From: Notamacropus eugenii
Lineage: Eukaryota > Chordata > Mammalia > Diprotodontia > Macropodidae
NCBI RefSeq assembly: GCF_028372415.1
Contig: NC_092875.1
Location: forward strand, 33,250,817 to 33,314,816
Reading direction: 5' to 3'
Length of the DNA stretch: 64,000 nt
Below, piece by piece: positions 21,502 to 32,424 of the stretch (position 1 is the stretch's first letter; every line of letters begins with the position of its first letter). The notes beneath the pieces are model-generated. The model was given only the letters and a program-made list of their open reading frames with translations, did not search any database and had not been told where the DNA came from. A program made the position numbers and the translations under genes.

Positions 21502-21760
21502 GGCAGCTAGGTGGCACCATAGTGCACAGAGTGCTGGGCCTGGAGTCAGAACGACTCATCTTCCTCAGTTCAAATCTTGCCTCAGACTCTTACTAGCTGG
21601 GTGACCCTGGGCAAGTCACTTCACCTTGTTTGCCTCAGTTTCCTCAACTATAAGACGAGCTGGAGATGAAAATAGCAAACCATTCTAGTGTCTTTGCTAA
21701 GAAAACTCCAAAGGAGGTCACAAAGAGATAGACGTAATTGAAATGACTCAAGAACAAAAA
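21502..21760 (+). repeat. tRNA-derived marsupial SINE, nearly full length
   Basis: It starts with 'ggcagctaggtggcaccata' and passes 'gaccctgggcaagtcacttc'. It ends with the 'agaaaactccaaaggaggtc' tail and A-rich 'gaacaaaaa'. The same tail variant is found at 40196-40428, 41262-41483 and 59081-59299. Confidence 0.85.
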
Positions 21761-21889
21761 TATGTTTCTTCATTTAAGAGAGGTGAATTGGATGGTCTCT
21801 TATAAAAATCTATGATCTTATGACTACTAAGCTCTCAGTATTTGACCCTATTCTGGCCCTCAGTTTCGTCTTGTGTCAACTGAGCTTGA

Positions 21890-22135
21890 ACTAGAGAATC
21901 TCTTAAAACCCCTCTAGCTCTGACATTATCTGTTCTCATATCCCTCCTAGTTCTTATATTTTTTGTTCTCAGGTCCCTTCCAACTCTGACAGTCTCTGTT
22001 CTAAGATCTCATTAGCTCTCATAATCTGTGTCCTAAGGTCCTTCCCAGCTAAGAATTCTATGCTCTAAGGACTCTTCCTGTTTGTGACAATCTATGTTCC
22101 AATGACCCTTCCAGCTGTGACTGTCTATATTTGTA
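21890..22135 (-). repeat. Degenerate minisatellite, inverted relative of the 15.4-kb array
   Basis: Read on the minus strand, the units look like 'gatcttagaacagagactgt' followed by 'cagagttggaagggacctga'. About six degenerate copies occur at roughly 35-45 bp spacing. The unit matches the array at 15410-15590 in reverse orientation. Confidence 0.65.
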
Positions 22136-23084
22136 CCTGGGCATCTATCCTCAAAGAGCTTAACGGGGATGAGTTTAGTCCTTTCTCCAGGTAATAGTGC
22201 CAAGTGCTTCTAGTCATCTCCTTCTCTCCCTTGACATTTGCTTGGGATATAGTGAGAATGGGAAAGGGAATGAATTAGCTGGGAAAGGGAATAGATTGTT
22301 TTTCTGTGACTTAGGATAATTAGATCCCAGCATATGAAACTGGAAGAACCTTTTGAGATAATTCCCAAGGTCTCATTCCTAATATACATTGTTACTTTGA
22401 GAGCTTGCATAGGAGCTAAGACCTTTTCACCCCCATTTGTGGAGACCTAAACAGAAGCTATGTTTGGAAGTTCCCTGAAGAAACTCTGGGTGACTGAAGA
22501 AAGAGCAAAAGAACTGTGATTTTGGACAATTACTCAAGATGGAACCTGATCTGTATACGCCCAGAGTTTGGGGCTCCACCTCACAAGCCATACAAAAAAA
22601 GAAGGTGGACCAGATCTGGCTGAAATTTTGGGTGGTAGTTTTCTGATCCCCTGTTCTAGTCTGTGAATTACATTTACTTATAATTGTCTATGCTCGTTCT
22701 TCCATTTCCCCCCATTATACAAGTAAATTCCACAAGGTCAGAAACTGTTGTGCTTTTATCCCCTAACCCTCACCTAGCACAGTGCCTTGCTCAGAGCCAA
22801 GGTGAATGTGCATTAGCGAATGTTTACTGTTGAATTTGTCTAGAGAGGTAGAGAGAAGCGATTGCCCTTCCGGGTCTTCTCACAGCAGTTACTGCCTTTC
22901 TGTTCATATCAAATGTCCTATTTTTCTAACTATACTAACAGTGAGAAGAAATAACAATCTAGTCAAAGTTCAGACCTTCTCCTTTGCCTACTGATTGCCC
23001 CCGGGGCTAGCTCTGAGATGAGAATGGTATGGACGGCAAATCTAGAACTCAGTGGATTTCCCACAATGGCTTGAGGACAATCTG

Positions 23085-23260
23085 GTCATAGGATCCTAGA
23101 GCTGAAGGGAAGTCCCTCAGGGGTCATCAAGTCCAACACCATTATTTTACAGAGAAGGAAACTGATACCAAGAGAAGTGACATGCCTAAGATCACACAGC
23201 TAGTCCAGAGAGAAAATGAGATTTGAACTCAGGTCCCCTGACTCCATATGTAGTACATTT
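23085..23260 (+). repeat. MIR-type SINE
   Basis: It includes 'gatcctagagctgaagggaa', 'ttacagagaaggaaactgat', 'gatcacacagctagtccaga' and 'gatttgaactcaggtcccct' in the correct MIR order. It is a well-preserved copy. Confidence 0.8.
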
Positions 23261-23639
23261 TATTATCACCTCAAATGCCAAGGGGTCATTGCCATAGGTG
23301 TGTGTATAGCATCTCCTCCAAAGTTACTTTTGTGTTCCCCATTTTTAAAGCTAGTATTTTAAACAGAAGTTGCTTATTTTAAATTAAGCCTAGGTTATGA
23401 TTTAGTTTCTTTAGTTTGATCAATAAAAATAATGTCCTTTTATGACTGAATATTCAATATCTTTACTTTAGTATATGTGCATATACATAGATGTACCTAT
23501 ATGCATATATCTATGTATATGAACACACGTATATGTTTATATGATCTATATGTGTATATACACATCTAATGCATGTATATGTACATAATCTATATGTATA
23601 TTTGTACATATACATTTATTTCTATCATCTATAGCTGTC

Positions 23640-23840
23640 ATTAACATCTCTCTCAATGTCTATTTCTAACTTATTTCTATCTTTGTCTATATAATTTTTC
23701 AGTCTATCATCTCTAACTTTCTATCTTTTATCTGTCTGTCTCTATCATCTCTATCCATCCCTCTCTGTCTTTCTCTGTCTCTCTGTGTGTCTGTCTGTCT
23801 CTATCTGTTTCTCTCTCACTCCTCTCTCATTCCTTTCTCT

Positions 23841-23903
<63 letters not shown>

Positions 23904-23940
23904 CCTCCACCCCTCCCTCCCTCCCTCTCGTTCTCACTCG
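23640..23940 (+). repeat. CT-rich simple repeat
   Basis: Impure (TCTG)n/(TATC)n grades into a pure (CT)n block at about 23842-23898 and then (CCCT)n. Frames of 62-95 codons across it on both strands are low complexity. Confidence 0.88.
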
Positions 23941-24075
23941 GTCTCTGTTTCTCATTTTCTGGGCACACACTAATGAAATGCGCTGTGCACTCTGTGGTTG
24001 TTTCCATTGAAAGTGAACAGAACTGGGAGTTGGCCAGAAGACCTTGACTCATCCCGTATGATGTTGGCCCAGTCA

Positions 24076-24366
<291 letters not shown>

Positions 24367-24444
24367 TCAGGACAGAAGTCTGATTGTTGTTATTTTTGGT
24401 TTGGGGCTGGCTCTGTGACTTTATGGATGGAGGAAACTCTCGGT

Positions 24445-24775
24445 GAGAAACTTTCTTCATTAGGCCAGGTTATCGCTTCCCTTGCTAGGAAACCACCACA
24501 CACTAACCCTAATGTAATGCCAGCATGGATGGGAGCTGCATGTGCCACCGCCATTTTAGGTATGTTTTCTGCTAGAGGAGAACCAGGGGGCAGGAGCATA
24601 GGTCATGAAAGTTATATGGTGGTGTGGGGAATGTGCCAAGAAGAAGACATTGGGGGCAGGAATCTACCAGCCAGTTTGCTGAATTGCAACCTGACCCATA
24701 AATACATAAAAAATAGAGAGTCTGGCAGTAGGCCTCTGGCAAGAAATAAGTAAACTCGCCAATCACAGGGTGTTA
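24445..24775 (+). repeat. Dispersed repeat of unknown family, copy 2
   Basis: This aligns with 15690-16075. Shared blocks include 'gctagaggagaaccaggggg', 'ctaccagccagtttgctgaa' and 'cgccaatcacagggtgttat'. It lies about 100 bp from the RPH3A exon at 24262-24343 and does not disturb it. Confidence 0.6.
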
Positions 24776-24984
24776 TCTGGGACACTAGGAGGTTAAGTGA
24801 CTTGCCCAAGGTCTTACAATCACAGTGTACTAGAGGTGACATTTGAGGCCAGATCTCCCCAGATAGAAAGCCGATCTCCTGTCTGACTGCTTCTGGAGGA
24901 TAGGAGAAGGGGGATGGTGAATGGAGGTTGAATTTAGAAATCACAGAATATCACAGTTGGAAAGGACTTTAGAGGTCATCTATC

Positions 24985-25270
24985 AGTCAGTCAACTAGCA
25001 TTCATTAAACACCTGCTATGTGCCAGGCACTGTGTTAAGCACTGGAGATATAAACAAAAGGCGGGGGGAGTGAAAGATAGCCCTTTGCTTTCAAGGAAAT
25101 GATAGTCTAATGGTAGAGACAAAACGCAAACAACAATGTTCAAAGAAAGAAGAGACACAGAGGATAAATGAGAGATAACCAGCAGAGAGAAGGTGCTAGC
25201 ATTATGGGGGTCTGGGAAAGGTATTTTTTCACAGAAGGTGGACTTTAGCTGGCACCTGAAAGAAGTCAGG
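24985..25270 (+). repeat. Ancient interspersed repeat ('cattcattaaacacctgcta' family)
   Basis: Same family and extent as 2820-3110, with 'tgtgccaggcactgtgttaa' and a body ending 'tggcacctgaaagaagtcag'. The long shared body argues for a defined element rather than a short common motif. Confidence 0.65.
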
Positions 25271-25769
25271 GATGTTGATCTAATTTATAGCTAAAAAGAA
25301 GAATCTCCTTTATAGTGTCCTTAACAGGTGGTCCACCATCTTGAGCTTGGGGACCTACATGGTACCTATTACTACCTAAAGCAGGTCATGCATCTTTGAG
25401 AAAGCTCTAATCACTGGAAAGTTTGTCTTCTTAGCCTTTCTGGGGCCAAGCAGGATGAAGCTAGGCCAACTTTCACATAATAGCCTTCCAAGTACTTGAA
25501 GAGGGCTATTATGTCTTTTCTTCTGAATTAACCATCCCGAGACCCTCCAAGTAGTCATTATATGGCAACATCTTGAGGCCACTGACCACATTGGTTGGCA
25601 TCTCTCCAGCATACATCAAAGTCCTTCCTAAAATGTGGCTTCTAGAACTGAACACAGACCTGCAGAGAGGATCATTGCCTTCAACCGAAGGTGTGAGATT
25701 CAAATAGAAACCATACATAGGGATCCCTGCGGGCAGCATATTGACTTAGAAAACCAATCACCTGGACCA

Positions 25770-27100
25770 CTGCCATAACCTATTTCATCCACTTGCATCT
25801 GGTCCTCTTCCATCTTCCATGGGATTGCCCAAGGATATTCTTACAGCACAGATCTTACATGTCACTTCTCTAAGCACTATGGGTCCCCTATTGTCTTTTG
25901 GATAAAATGTGACCTCCTCAGTTTGGCCTTCAAAGCTTTTGGAGTCTGACTATGACCTACCTTTCCAGTATAAACACACATTCTTCTCACTCTATACTCC
26001 AGATAGATTGGACTATTTGTTTTTTCCAGGGATTCCCAGCTTTTTTTTTTTTGACATGAATCCCTTTAGAAATCTGGTTAAGCCTGGGGACTCCTCAGAA
26101 GAATGTTTTTAAACACATAAAATAAGATACATAGAATTACAATGGAAACCCAAAGTTACTGAAAATGAGGATATGATTTTCCCCCCATTCAAGTTCACAT
26201 AACCCTCTGAAATCTATTCAGGTGCCCCGAGCACCTCTGCTACATCCCATCTCCCATTCGCCTCACAGGTTGCCCTTTCTGATTAGAACACTGGCCTCAG
26301 CTTTTTGGAGATCCAGCTCCTCAGTTTCAAGGAGTCTCTCCTTGTTCCCCCCAGTTCTGAGCATTGCCACTTGCCCCCTTCCCCATAATGGGACATTGAT
26401 TTAGAATGTTTCCCTTATGTATTTAAAATGTTGTTTCTTTAGTAGACTATAAACTCATTAACATCAGGGACTGTCTCTTGTCCTGGGACACATGCAGTGC
26501 CCAGCCAAAAGGATTGTTGAATGATCGATTGATTATGCTTGGTCAAAAGGCTTGTCAGATGACTGTGAGCAAGTCTTCACATCCTCACATCCTCAGTTTC
26601 CTTATCTGTAAAATGGGGATATCGATGCTTGTAGCACCTCCCTCTCCCAGGGTTCACATATCTCAAGAAAAGATAGTTTTTTCAAACTTAAAAGCCCCAT
26701 TTGAGAGAGACAGTGCTTTCCTCACCTCTGCTTCCTGGTTTTCCTGGCTTCCTTCAAGTCTCGGCTACAATTTTACCTTCTGTAGGAAACCTTCCTTGAT
26801 CTCCCATCTGCTAGTACCTTCCCTCTCAGATTACTTCCCAGTTATGCTGTAAATATCCGATACACACATACATGTTTGGTGTTGTCTTCCCCATTAGAAT
26901 GATTAGAATTAGAAAATATTCTAGTTAGAAAATAGTTTAGAAAATTAGAAAAATAATTCTAATTAGAAAATTAGAATTAGAGCTCCTTGAGAACAGGGAC
27001 TGTTTTTTGCCTTTCTTTGTATCCTCAGCACTTAGCACAGTTTCCAGCACGTAGAAGGCTCTTAATAAATTACACGTTGACTGACTGACTGAACCAGGCC
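25770..27100 (+). mobile_element. L2 LINE 3' fragments (two tandem pieces)
   Basis: Landmarks of the L2 3' end appear twice in order. 'tgacctcctcagtttggcct' through 'taaactcattaacatcaggg' ends near 26530. 'cttccttcaagtctcggcta' through 'gagctccttgagaacaggga' and 'gctcttaataaattacac' ends near 27100. Coding frames are lost. Confidence 0.65.
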
Positions 27101-28537
27101 TCTGATTGCAGAATCAATAGGATAAGACCCCTTCATCCAGACAGAGAGGTGGGGGAACATGAGGCCAGTGTGGTGCATACACTGTCAGATGTGGTAACTT
27201 TGATCAATTGTTTTTCCTTAGATAAAAGGGAGGGTTCAGTGCTGGAGGTGAGTTATTTCTGGAAATGACTGATATGAATACGAAGTGCTCTTTAAATTAT
27301 TAGAACCAAACTATATACAAAATATCTTTCCCTTCTGCCAAACCACAGAGTGCCCTTGCTTTCCTTAATCACATCTTATACATTCCTGGAACCTGATTAA
27401 TATTGCAGCCATGGCTTTCATTTCAGAGGTGGTCATGTAAACACAAAACTTTCCGGAGCCATTGGGGAAGAGAAAGATTAGTGAAATCAATTTTCCCATA
27501 GCCGGCATTTAATGAAACACAATTTAGCACCCAAATAAACTCATTTCTTTCACGGCAATTGGAAAACACAGTCACTTTTATCTCCAGTATGTAGCTCATC
27601 ACTGAACTGGAGATGCTGTACTAATTAATTCTCATTAAGAGCTAATTGCTGAGAAAAGCCACAAACAATAGTCTATTTTTCAGAGATGTAGCCTGGGTGT
27701 GATGATAACTCCCATTTATATGTCATTTTAAGATTTATAAGGCATAATGGATGGTAGGGGCAGGCAGATTCAGTGGAAAGCTTTGATTTAAAGCCAGAAG
27801 ACTTGCATTTGAATCAGTGCAGAGAGCAGAAGGAAATTTTGCAATGACATGTACTGAGAAGATTTCTTCTCCCTCCCCCATCCATTTATTTTTCCCCAGC
27901 TCAGTTGATGAAGTCTCAGAGGATAAGGAGCAGGTAACATGATGAAGTACCAAGGTGTTAAACAAAACACAAAGATATGCCTATACTTTGTTATTTCTTC
28001 ACAAGGTATGAGAAGTTCTTCCATCAGAATGGATAGAACTAGAGGGTAGATAACCAAGGATCAGCCATGCCATTAACGGCCCTTTAAGGAATGAGACATT
28101 CTCTTAAGGAGTTAGATGAAGCAGGAAACAACTCTAAGGAGTCAAGAGGAGAGTCATTTGTGGAAGAACCCAGCTCTTGAGAGGGAACCATTTCTCAACT
28201 CTGGAGAAGCTGGAGGAAAAGAAATTTCTCTTCCTTTTCCTGGGGGAATAGCATGAGGACCCCTGACAGAAAGGGTCATTGGGGACCTACAGTCCTGGAT
28301 GTGTAACTGCCACCAAAAATGATTCAGAAATGGAAAGGATCTCAAAGGTCATAGAGTCCACTTCCTTCAACTTATCAATGAAACTGAAAAGAGATAATGA
28401 GAGGGGTGGCCAGATGATACAGTGGGTAGAGCCCTAGACCTGGAGTCAGGAGATTCTGAGTTTAAATGAAGCATCAGACACTAGTTGTGTGAACCTGGGC
28501 AAGTCACTTAATTCTCAGTTTCCTCCAAAATGAGGTA

Positions 28538-29354
28538 CAGGAGAACCTCGGTTTATGAGTACCCTGGCTTACTTATGCTTCGCTGGATGAGGGAAAATTT
28601 TTCACAATATTTGTCTTGCAGGACAAACAAAAATTTGCAGTAGGAACATCATGCTTGGACTTGAACAGCTCACGATGGGATGATGCTCAACCATGGCAAT
28701 ATTTTTGGCCTGTTTTTTGAACCCATATAAGGTTGCATGCTGTCTTGGGGAGGGAGAGGGGAGGGAGGGAGAGAAAATTCAAAGCTTATTAAAGAGATTG
28801 TTGAAAACTGAAAACAAATTAATTTTAATAAAAGTCATCAAAAACAAGTGTCATTAGATTCCTAGTCAGAAGTGAATGTAAAGAAAAAAAAATCAGTGAG
28901 TCAAAACATGACAGTGATTCTAAAATAATGAAAAATAAGTGAAGGCAGTAGAGTTAGCCTTACTTTTAGTGAAAGCAGCTTAAGAGAGAACACTCGCGAC
29001 ACTGAAATCCCCACGGTCCTCATAGGAGAATCTCCTTTCAAATAATAACTCTTCCTCCTCATCCTCCCTCTCATCTCCCTCACACCAGCCACTTCTCAAA
29101 GGTAAAGTGCAGGTTAATTTATTTTATTTTCGGTTTATATTGTGTACCAACCATTGCTATTGTATTTCAGGCACATGAGGGACAAAAACTTAAAATTATA
29201 AATAAGTATTTTTATATGAATATTTTTGGAGATGTGGTACAGATTCTCCAACTTTACGTTATTTCCTGTGGAAAAATTCACTTTGTAATACAAACAAATT
29301 CCATGACAAACAGAATCTCAGAACAAATTAAATTCATAAACCGAGGTTCTACTG
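28538..29354. mobile_element. Tigger-like (Tc1/mariner) DNA transposon, non-autonomous
   Basis: The ends are inverted repeats: CAGGAGAACCTCGGTTTATG at the left, and at the right the complement CAGTAGAACCTCGGTTTATG. Both sides are flanked by TA (536-537 and 29355-29356 of the flank), the target duplication of Tc1/mariner elements. The interior has no transposase frame and contains an L1 tail. Assignment to Tigger in particular rests on the remembered TIR style. Confidence 0.8.
28712..28835 (+). mobile_element. L1 3' tail inserted in the Tigger-like element
   Basis: 'aacccatataaggttgcatg' followed by 'ggagggagagaaaattcaaa' and 'ttgttgaaaactgaaaacaa' matches the last 120 bp of the L1 at 37964-39178. 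It is a severely 5'-truncated L1 copy. Confidence 0.75.
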
Positions 29355-30104
29355 TATTTTGAAGGATTCTATAAACCTTAAAGTGCCTCAGAAATGCTAA
29401 CTACTTAGTTACTACTAATTTATCTTGGATCAAACAGCTAACAAGAATCTGAGGTTGCATGTGAATTCCAGTGTTCCTGACTCCTGGTCAGTTACTCCAT
29501 CTCTACCTAACCTGTGTGCTTCTCTACTACCGGGTTCTAGATAATTGTCAGCTGATACTGTGTAACTGTGAAAGAGTAAGCCCTGGGTTTCTGGGGAGGC
29601 TATTTCCTGTCTACTGTTATCACAATGTCATCTCAGGAAATGCTGTTACTTGGAGCTACTTCCCTCCTGTGTGGGCTCATGAGCTAAAAGATGGAGGAGT
29701 TTGGACCCACAAGGGTACTCTGAACCTGAGTCATAGTCAGGACCCTGGGGACCCAAACTACAACTGTAGGTACAAAGAGGGACAGCTCCAGAGGGTACAA
29801 ACTGCTCATATATATCCATCACGGCAGAAAACAAAAAGGACAGCAATAATTGGAAAGAATGCTGATACAGACACAAAATCACAGGAAATAAAATCTAAGA
29901 AGGAAAGCAGTGGTAAAACCCATAGCTTCAAACGTTTATAAAGAAATGTCCAAATTTTGTGTAAGAGGGCAAAGTGAGACTCATAGGTAGGTATTACTAA
30001 GCTATGGTATAATGAAGCCAATATCTGCAATATCGTTCTGTGTAGGCATACCTACTCAAGAGAAACGGATAGTATTTTATGTTGAGAAGGAATGTTCATC
30101 CTTC

Positions 30105-30300
30105 AGCCTCAGACACCTGCTAATTGTGTAACTCTGGAGAAGTTGTTGAACCTCTATCTGCCTCAGTTTCCTCATCTGAAGAATAATAGTACCTACTTCA
30201 CAGGGTTGATGTGAGGATGAAATAAGATAATTGTAAAATGCTTAACACAGGACCAGGCGCATAGTAGGTGCTATATAAATGTTAGCTATTATCAAGTTAT
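30105..30300 (+). repeat. tRNA-derived SINE, 5'-truncated
   Basis: 'ctcagacacctgctaattgt' runs through 'gcctcagtttcctcatctga', 'atgaaataagataattgtaa' and the tail 'gtgctatataaatgttagct'. The head is missing. Confidence 0.75.
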
Positions 30301-31331
30301 ACCACAAAGAAGAGATAGAAGATGGTGCTGCCTTTCCTTCTTTGCAAAGATAAGGGAATAAAGGTGAGCAACAGTACTTATATCATCAGACTTAGTTGCT
30401 GTGCTCCATGGATTTTGTTGAGTCATCTTTTTCTCTTTTTCTTTTCCTATTTGTTATAGGGAAGGATCTCTGATTGCAGGAGGTGAGGAGACAATTGGGA
30501 AGTAAGAATACTATAGAGATGGCAAGAATGTTTCTTTTAAAGAAGGTGTAATCATGTGAGGAAATCCAGGAACAAGGAGGGGGATGAATGAAAGCAGTCA
30601 ACTGGTAAAGATCAGTGGAGGAGGAAACAAAAGCATGTTCGAAGAACAGAAAGAGGAAATAGATGATGAGTTCAGGAAACAGATCACAAGCCTGGCACAG
30701 AAGCAGGGTGTAGTAGTGATGGGAGATATCTATCATCCATATGTCTTCTAGAGTGCCTTGTCAAAAGCAAAGCTTAATAGTAATTTTATCCTTCAATAGG
30801 TGAAACCAAGATGTTGAAAGACCTTGAGTCCATGAAAAAACTTTGCTCCAAAGAGCAGAGCCAGGAGCAATGGGTGGAAGTCAAGAAGAGGCCAATTTGG
30901 GCTTTGTATTTGAAAAAAAAAATTCTAACAGTGAGAGCTGTCCAAAAGAGAAATAGGCTAATCTGAGTGGTGGTGGGTACCCCCTCCTCTTTGGAAAGAT
31001 TCTGGTCAAGGCTGGCTAGCAACTTATTGGGTGTACTGTAGTGAGGATTCTCATGATGTATGGGTTGGAATAAGTGGCCAATAAGTTCCTTTCCTACTCT
31101 CAGATTCTGTGATTTGCAATCAGCAACATCAGCCCTATCTTGACCCTTCATTTCAGACTAAGGGAGTACAATCTGGTATGTCTTGGAAATGGTGGGCACT
31201 TGGCAATTCAGTCTGACTATCTGATCTCTAATCTTGCTTCCTGTCTAGATGCTGGACCTCTGAGCACTGTCCATTTCTTGTGGGAAGTTTCCCCATCTGT
31301 TCCCTTTTCCCAACCTCAGGTCAGTGACTCA

Positions 31332-31487
<156 letters not shown>

Positions 31488-31799
31488 CTAAAAAAAGAGG
31501 CAGACAAGCCTGGGTGAGGAGCTGTGGAGACAGAATTGAGAGACAGCCTGAATAGGCAACAACTCAAGGAGAAGGGGGCCTACTATGAGAACCACCAGCT
31601 TATCCCACTCAGTTGTGAGCTCCTTAAGGGGCTTTATGTCTTGCTTTTTATCCCCAGTGGTGAGCACAGGGTCTGCCACATGGGGAGAACTTCATAAACG
31701 TTGGTTGACTGACTATAATGAACTGGCTCCCTAAGTCTAACATAAGACATTTATTAAGGGGGGAAATCAAGAGGTAGATTAGGTTACTGGGTGATCTAT

Positions 31800-31985
31800 C
31801 CCATACTGCTGCACACCGCCCCAACCTAGGCCATAAATCCCAAGACCAGGCAGCTATTGTGGGAATCAGATTGTAATATGTGCACGTATGTATATGTGTT
31901 TGTGTTTACATGTGAAGGGGAAAGAGCAGTGGGCTAGCATCAACTTAAGCTTAGGGGATGGTTTTAAATCCTCTACAGTACAGTT
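31800..31985 (+). repeat. Dispersed sequence of unknown family, copy A
   Basis: 'cataaatcccaagaccaggc', 'gctattgtgggaatcagatt' and 'gtaatatgtgcacgtatgta', then 'gagcagtgggctagcatca', are shared in order with 37365-37545. A TG-rich block sits at the same place in both. Confidence 0.6.
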
Positions 31986-31989
31986 GGCC

Positions 31990-32310
31990 AGGTCTCAATG
32001 TCACTCTGGTCCCTGACTCTGGACCCAAACTCAAGCCTCAACTTGGCCACACATTAAGCCTTGCCTATGCTCTTAATAAATCTGAACCCTGACCCCAGAT
32101 TTAACCTTAATCCCAGCCAAAACTGATGCTTCTGAGAGATTAAGCTATTAACCCTATCTCAGACTGAGCTATGAGCTTGGCCACAGACTGAATCTTGCCC
32201 TTGACCATCCCCAGACTAGCTCTAGTTTGATCCTATTCATAGATTGAGCCCTAACTTTGAGCCTACTCTAGACCTTAACATGAGTCAGAGACTGATTCCT
32301 GAGCCCACTC
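31990..32310 (+). repeat. Quasi-periodic, degenerate minisatellite-like stretch
   Basis: Loose units resembling 'ctgactctggacccaaactc' and 'agcctcaacttggccacaca' recur about every 20-30 bp, with repeated 'cttg', 'ctga' and 'agcct' words. No unit is exact. It is neither coding nor similar to the named repeats. Confidence 0.4.
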
Positions 32311-32424
32311 AGGCATTACAAATTCATATCCTGGGTCATGGGAACAACCTGGCAAAAGAGTGTGAATGGTTTGGTGCCAAACCTTCCCCACTACTGGGAA
32401 ACCCCACTCACAGACCCAGATGGT

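Larger units (their letters stand above)
28402..29425 (+). repeat. tRNA-derived SINE split by a DNA transposon
   Basis: The SINE 5' part at 28402-28535 ('gatacagtgggtagagccct' to 'cagtttcctccaaaatgagg') stops exactly at the Tigger-like element. The 3' part resumes at 29357 with 'tttgaaggattctataaacc' and 'ttaaagtgcctcagaaatgc'. The two halves join in the order expected for this SINE family. Confidence 0.75.

Noticed and set aside
21890-22135. CRISPR-like array of regularly spaced repeats
   Set aside because: The units are degenerate, with no constant repeat and no unique spacers, and the DNA is vertebrate; it is a minisatellite.
29471-29941. Plus-strand frame of 156 codons in an RPH3A intron
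   Set aside because: There is no recognisable domain, no plausible splice context and no family match. The length is within what chance and repeat remnants give here.
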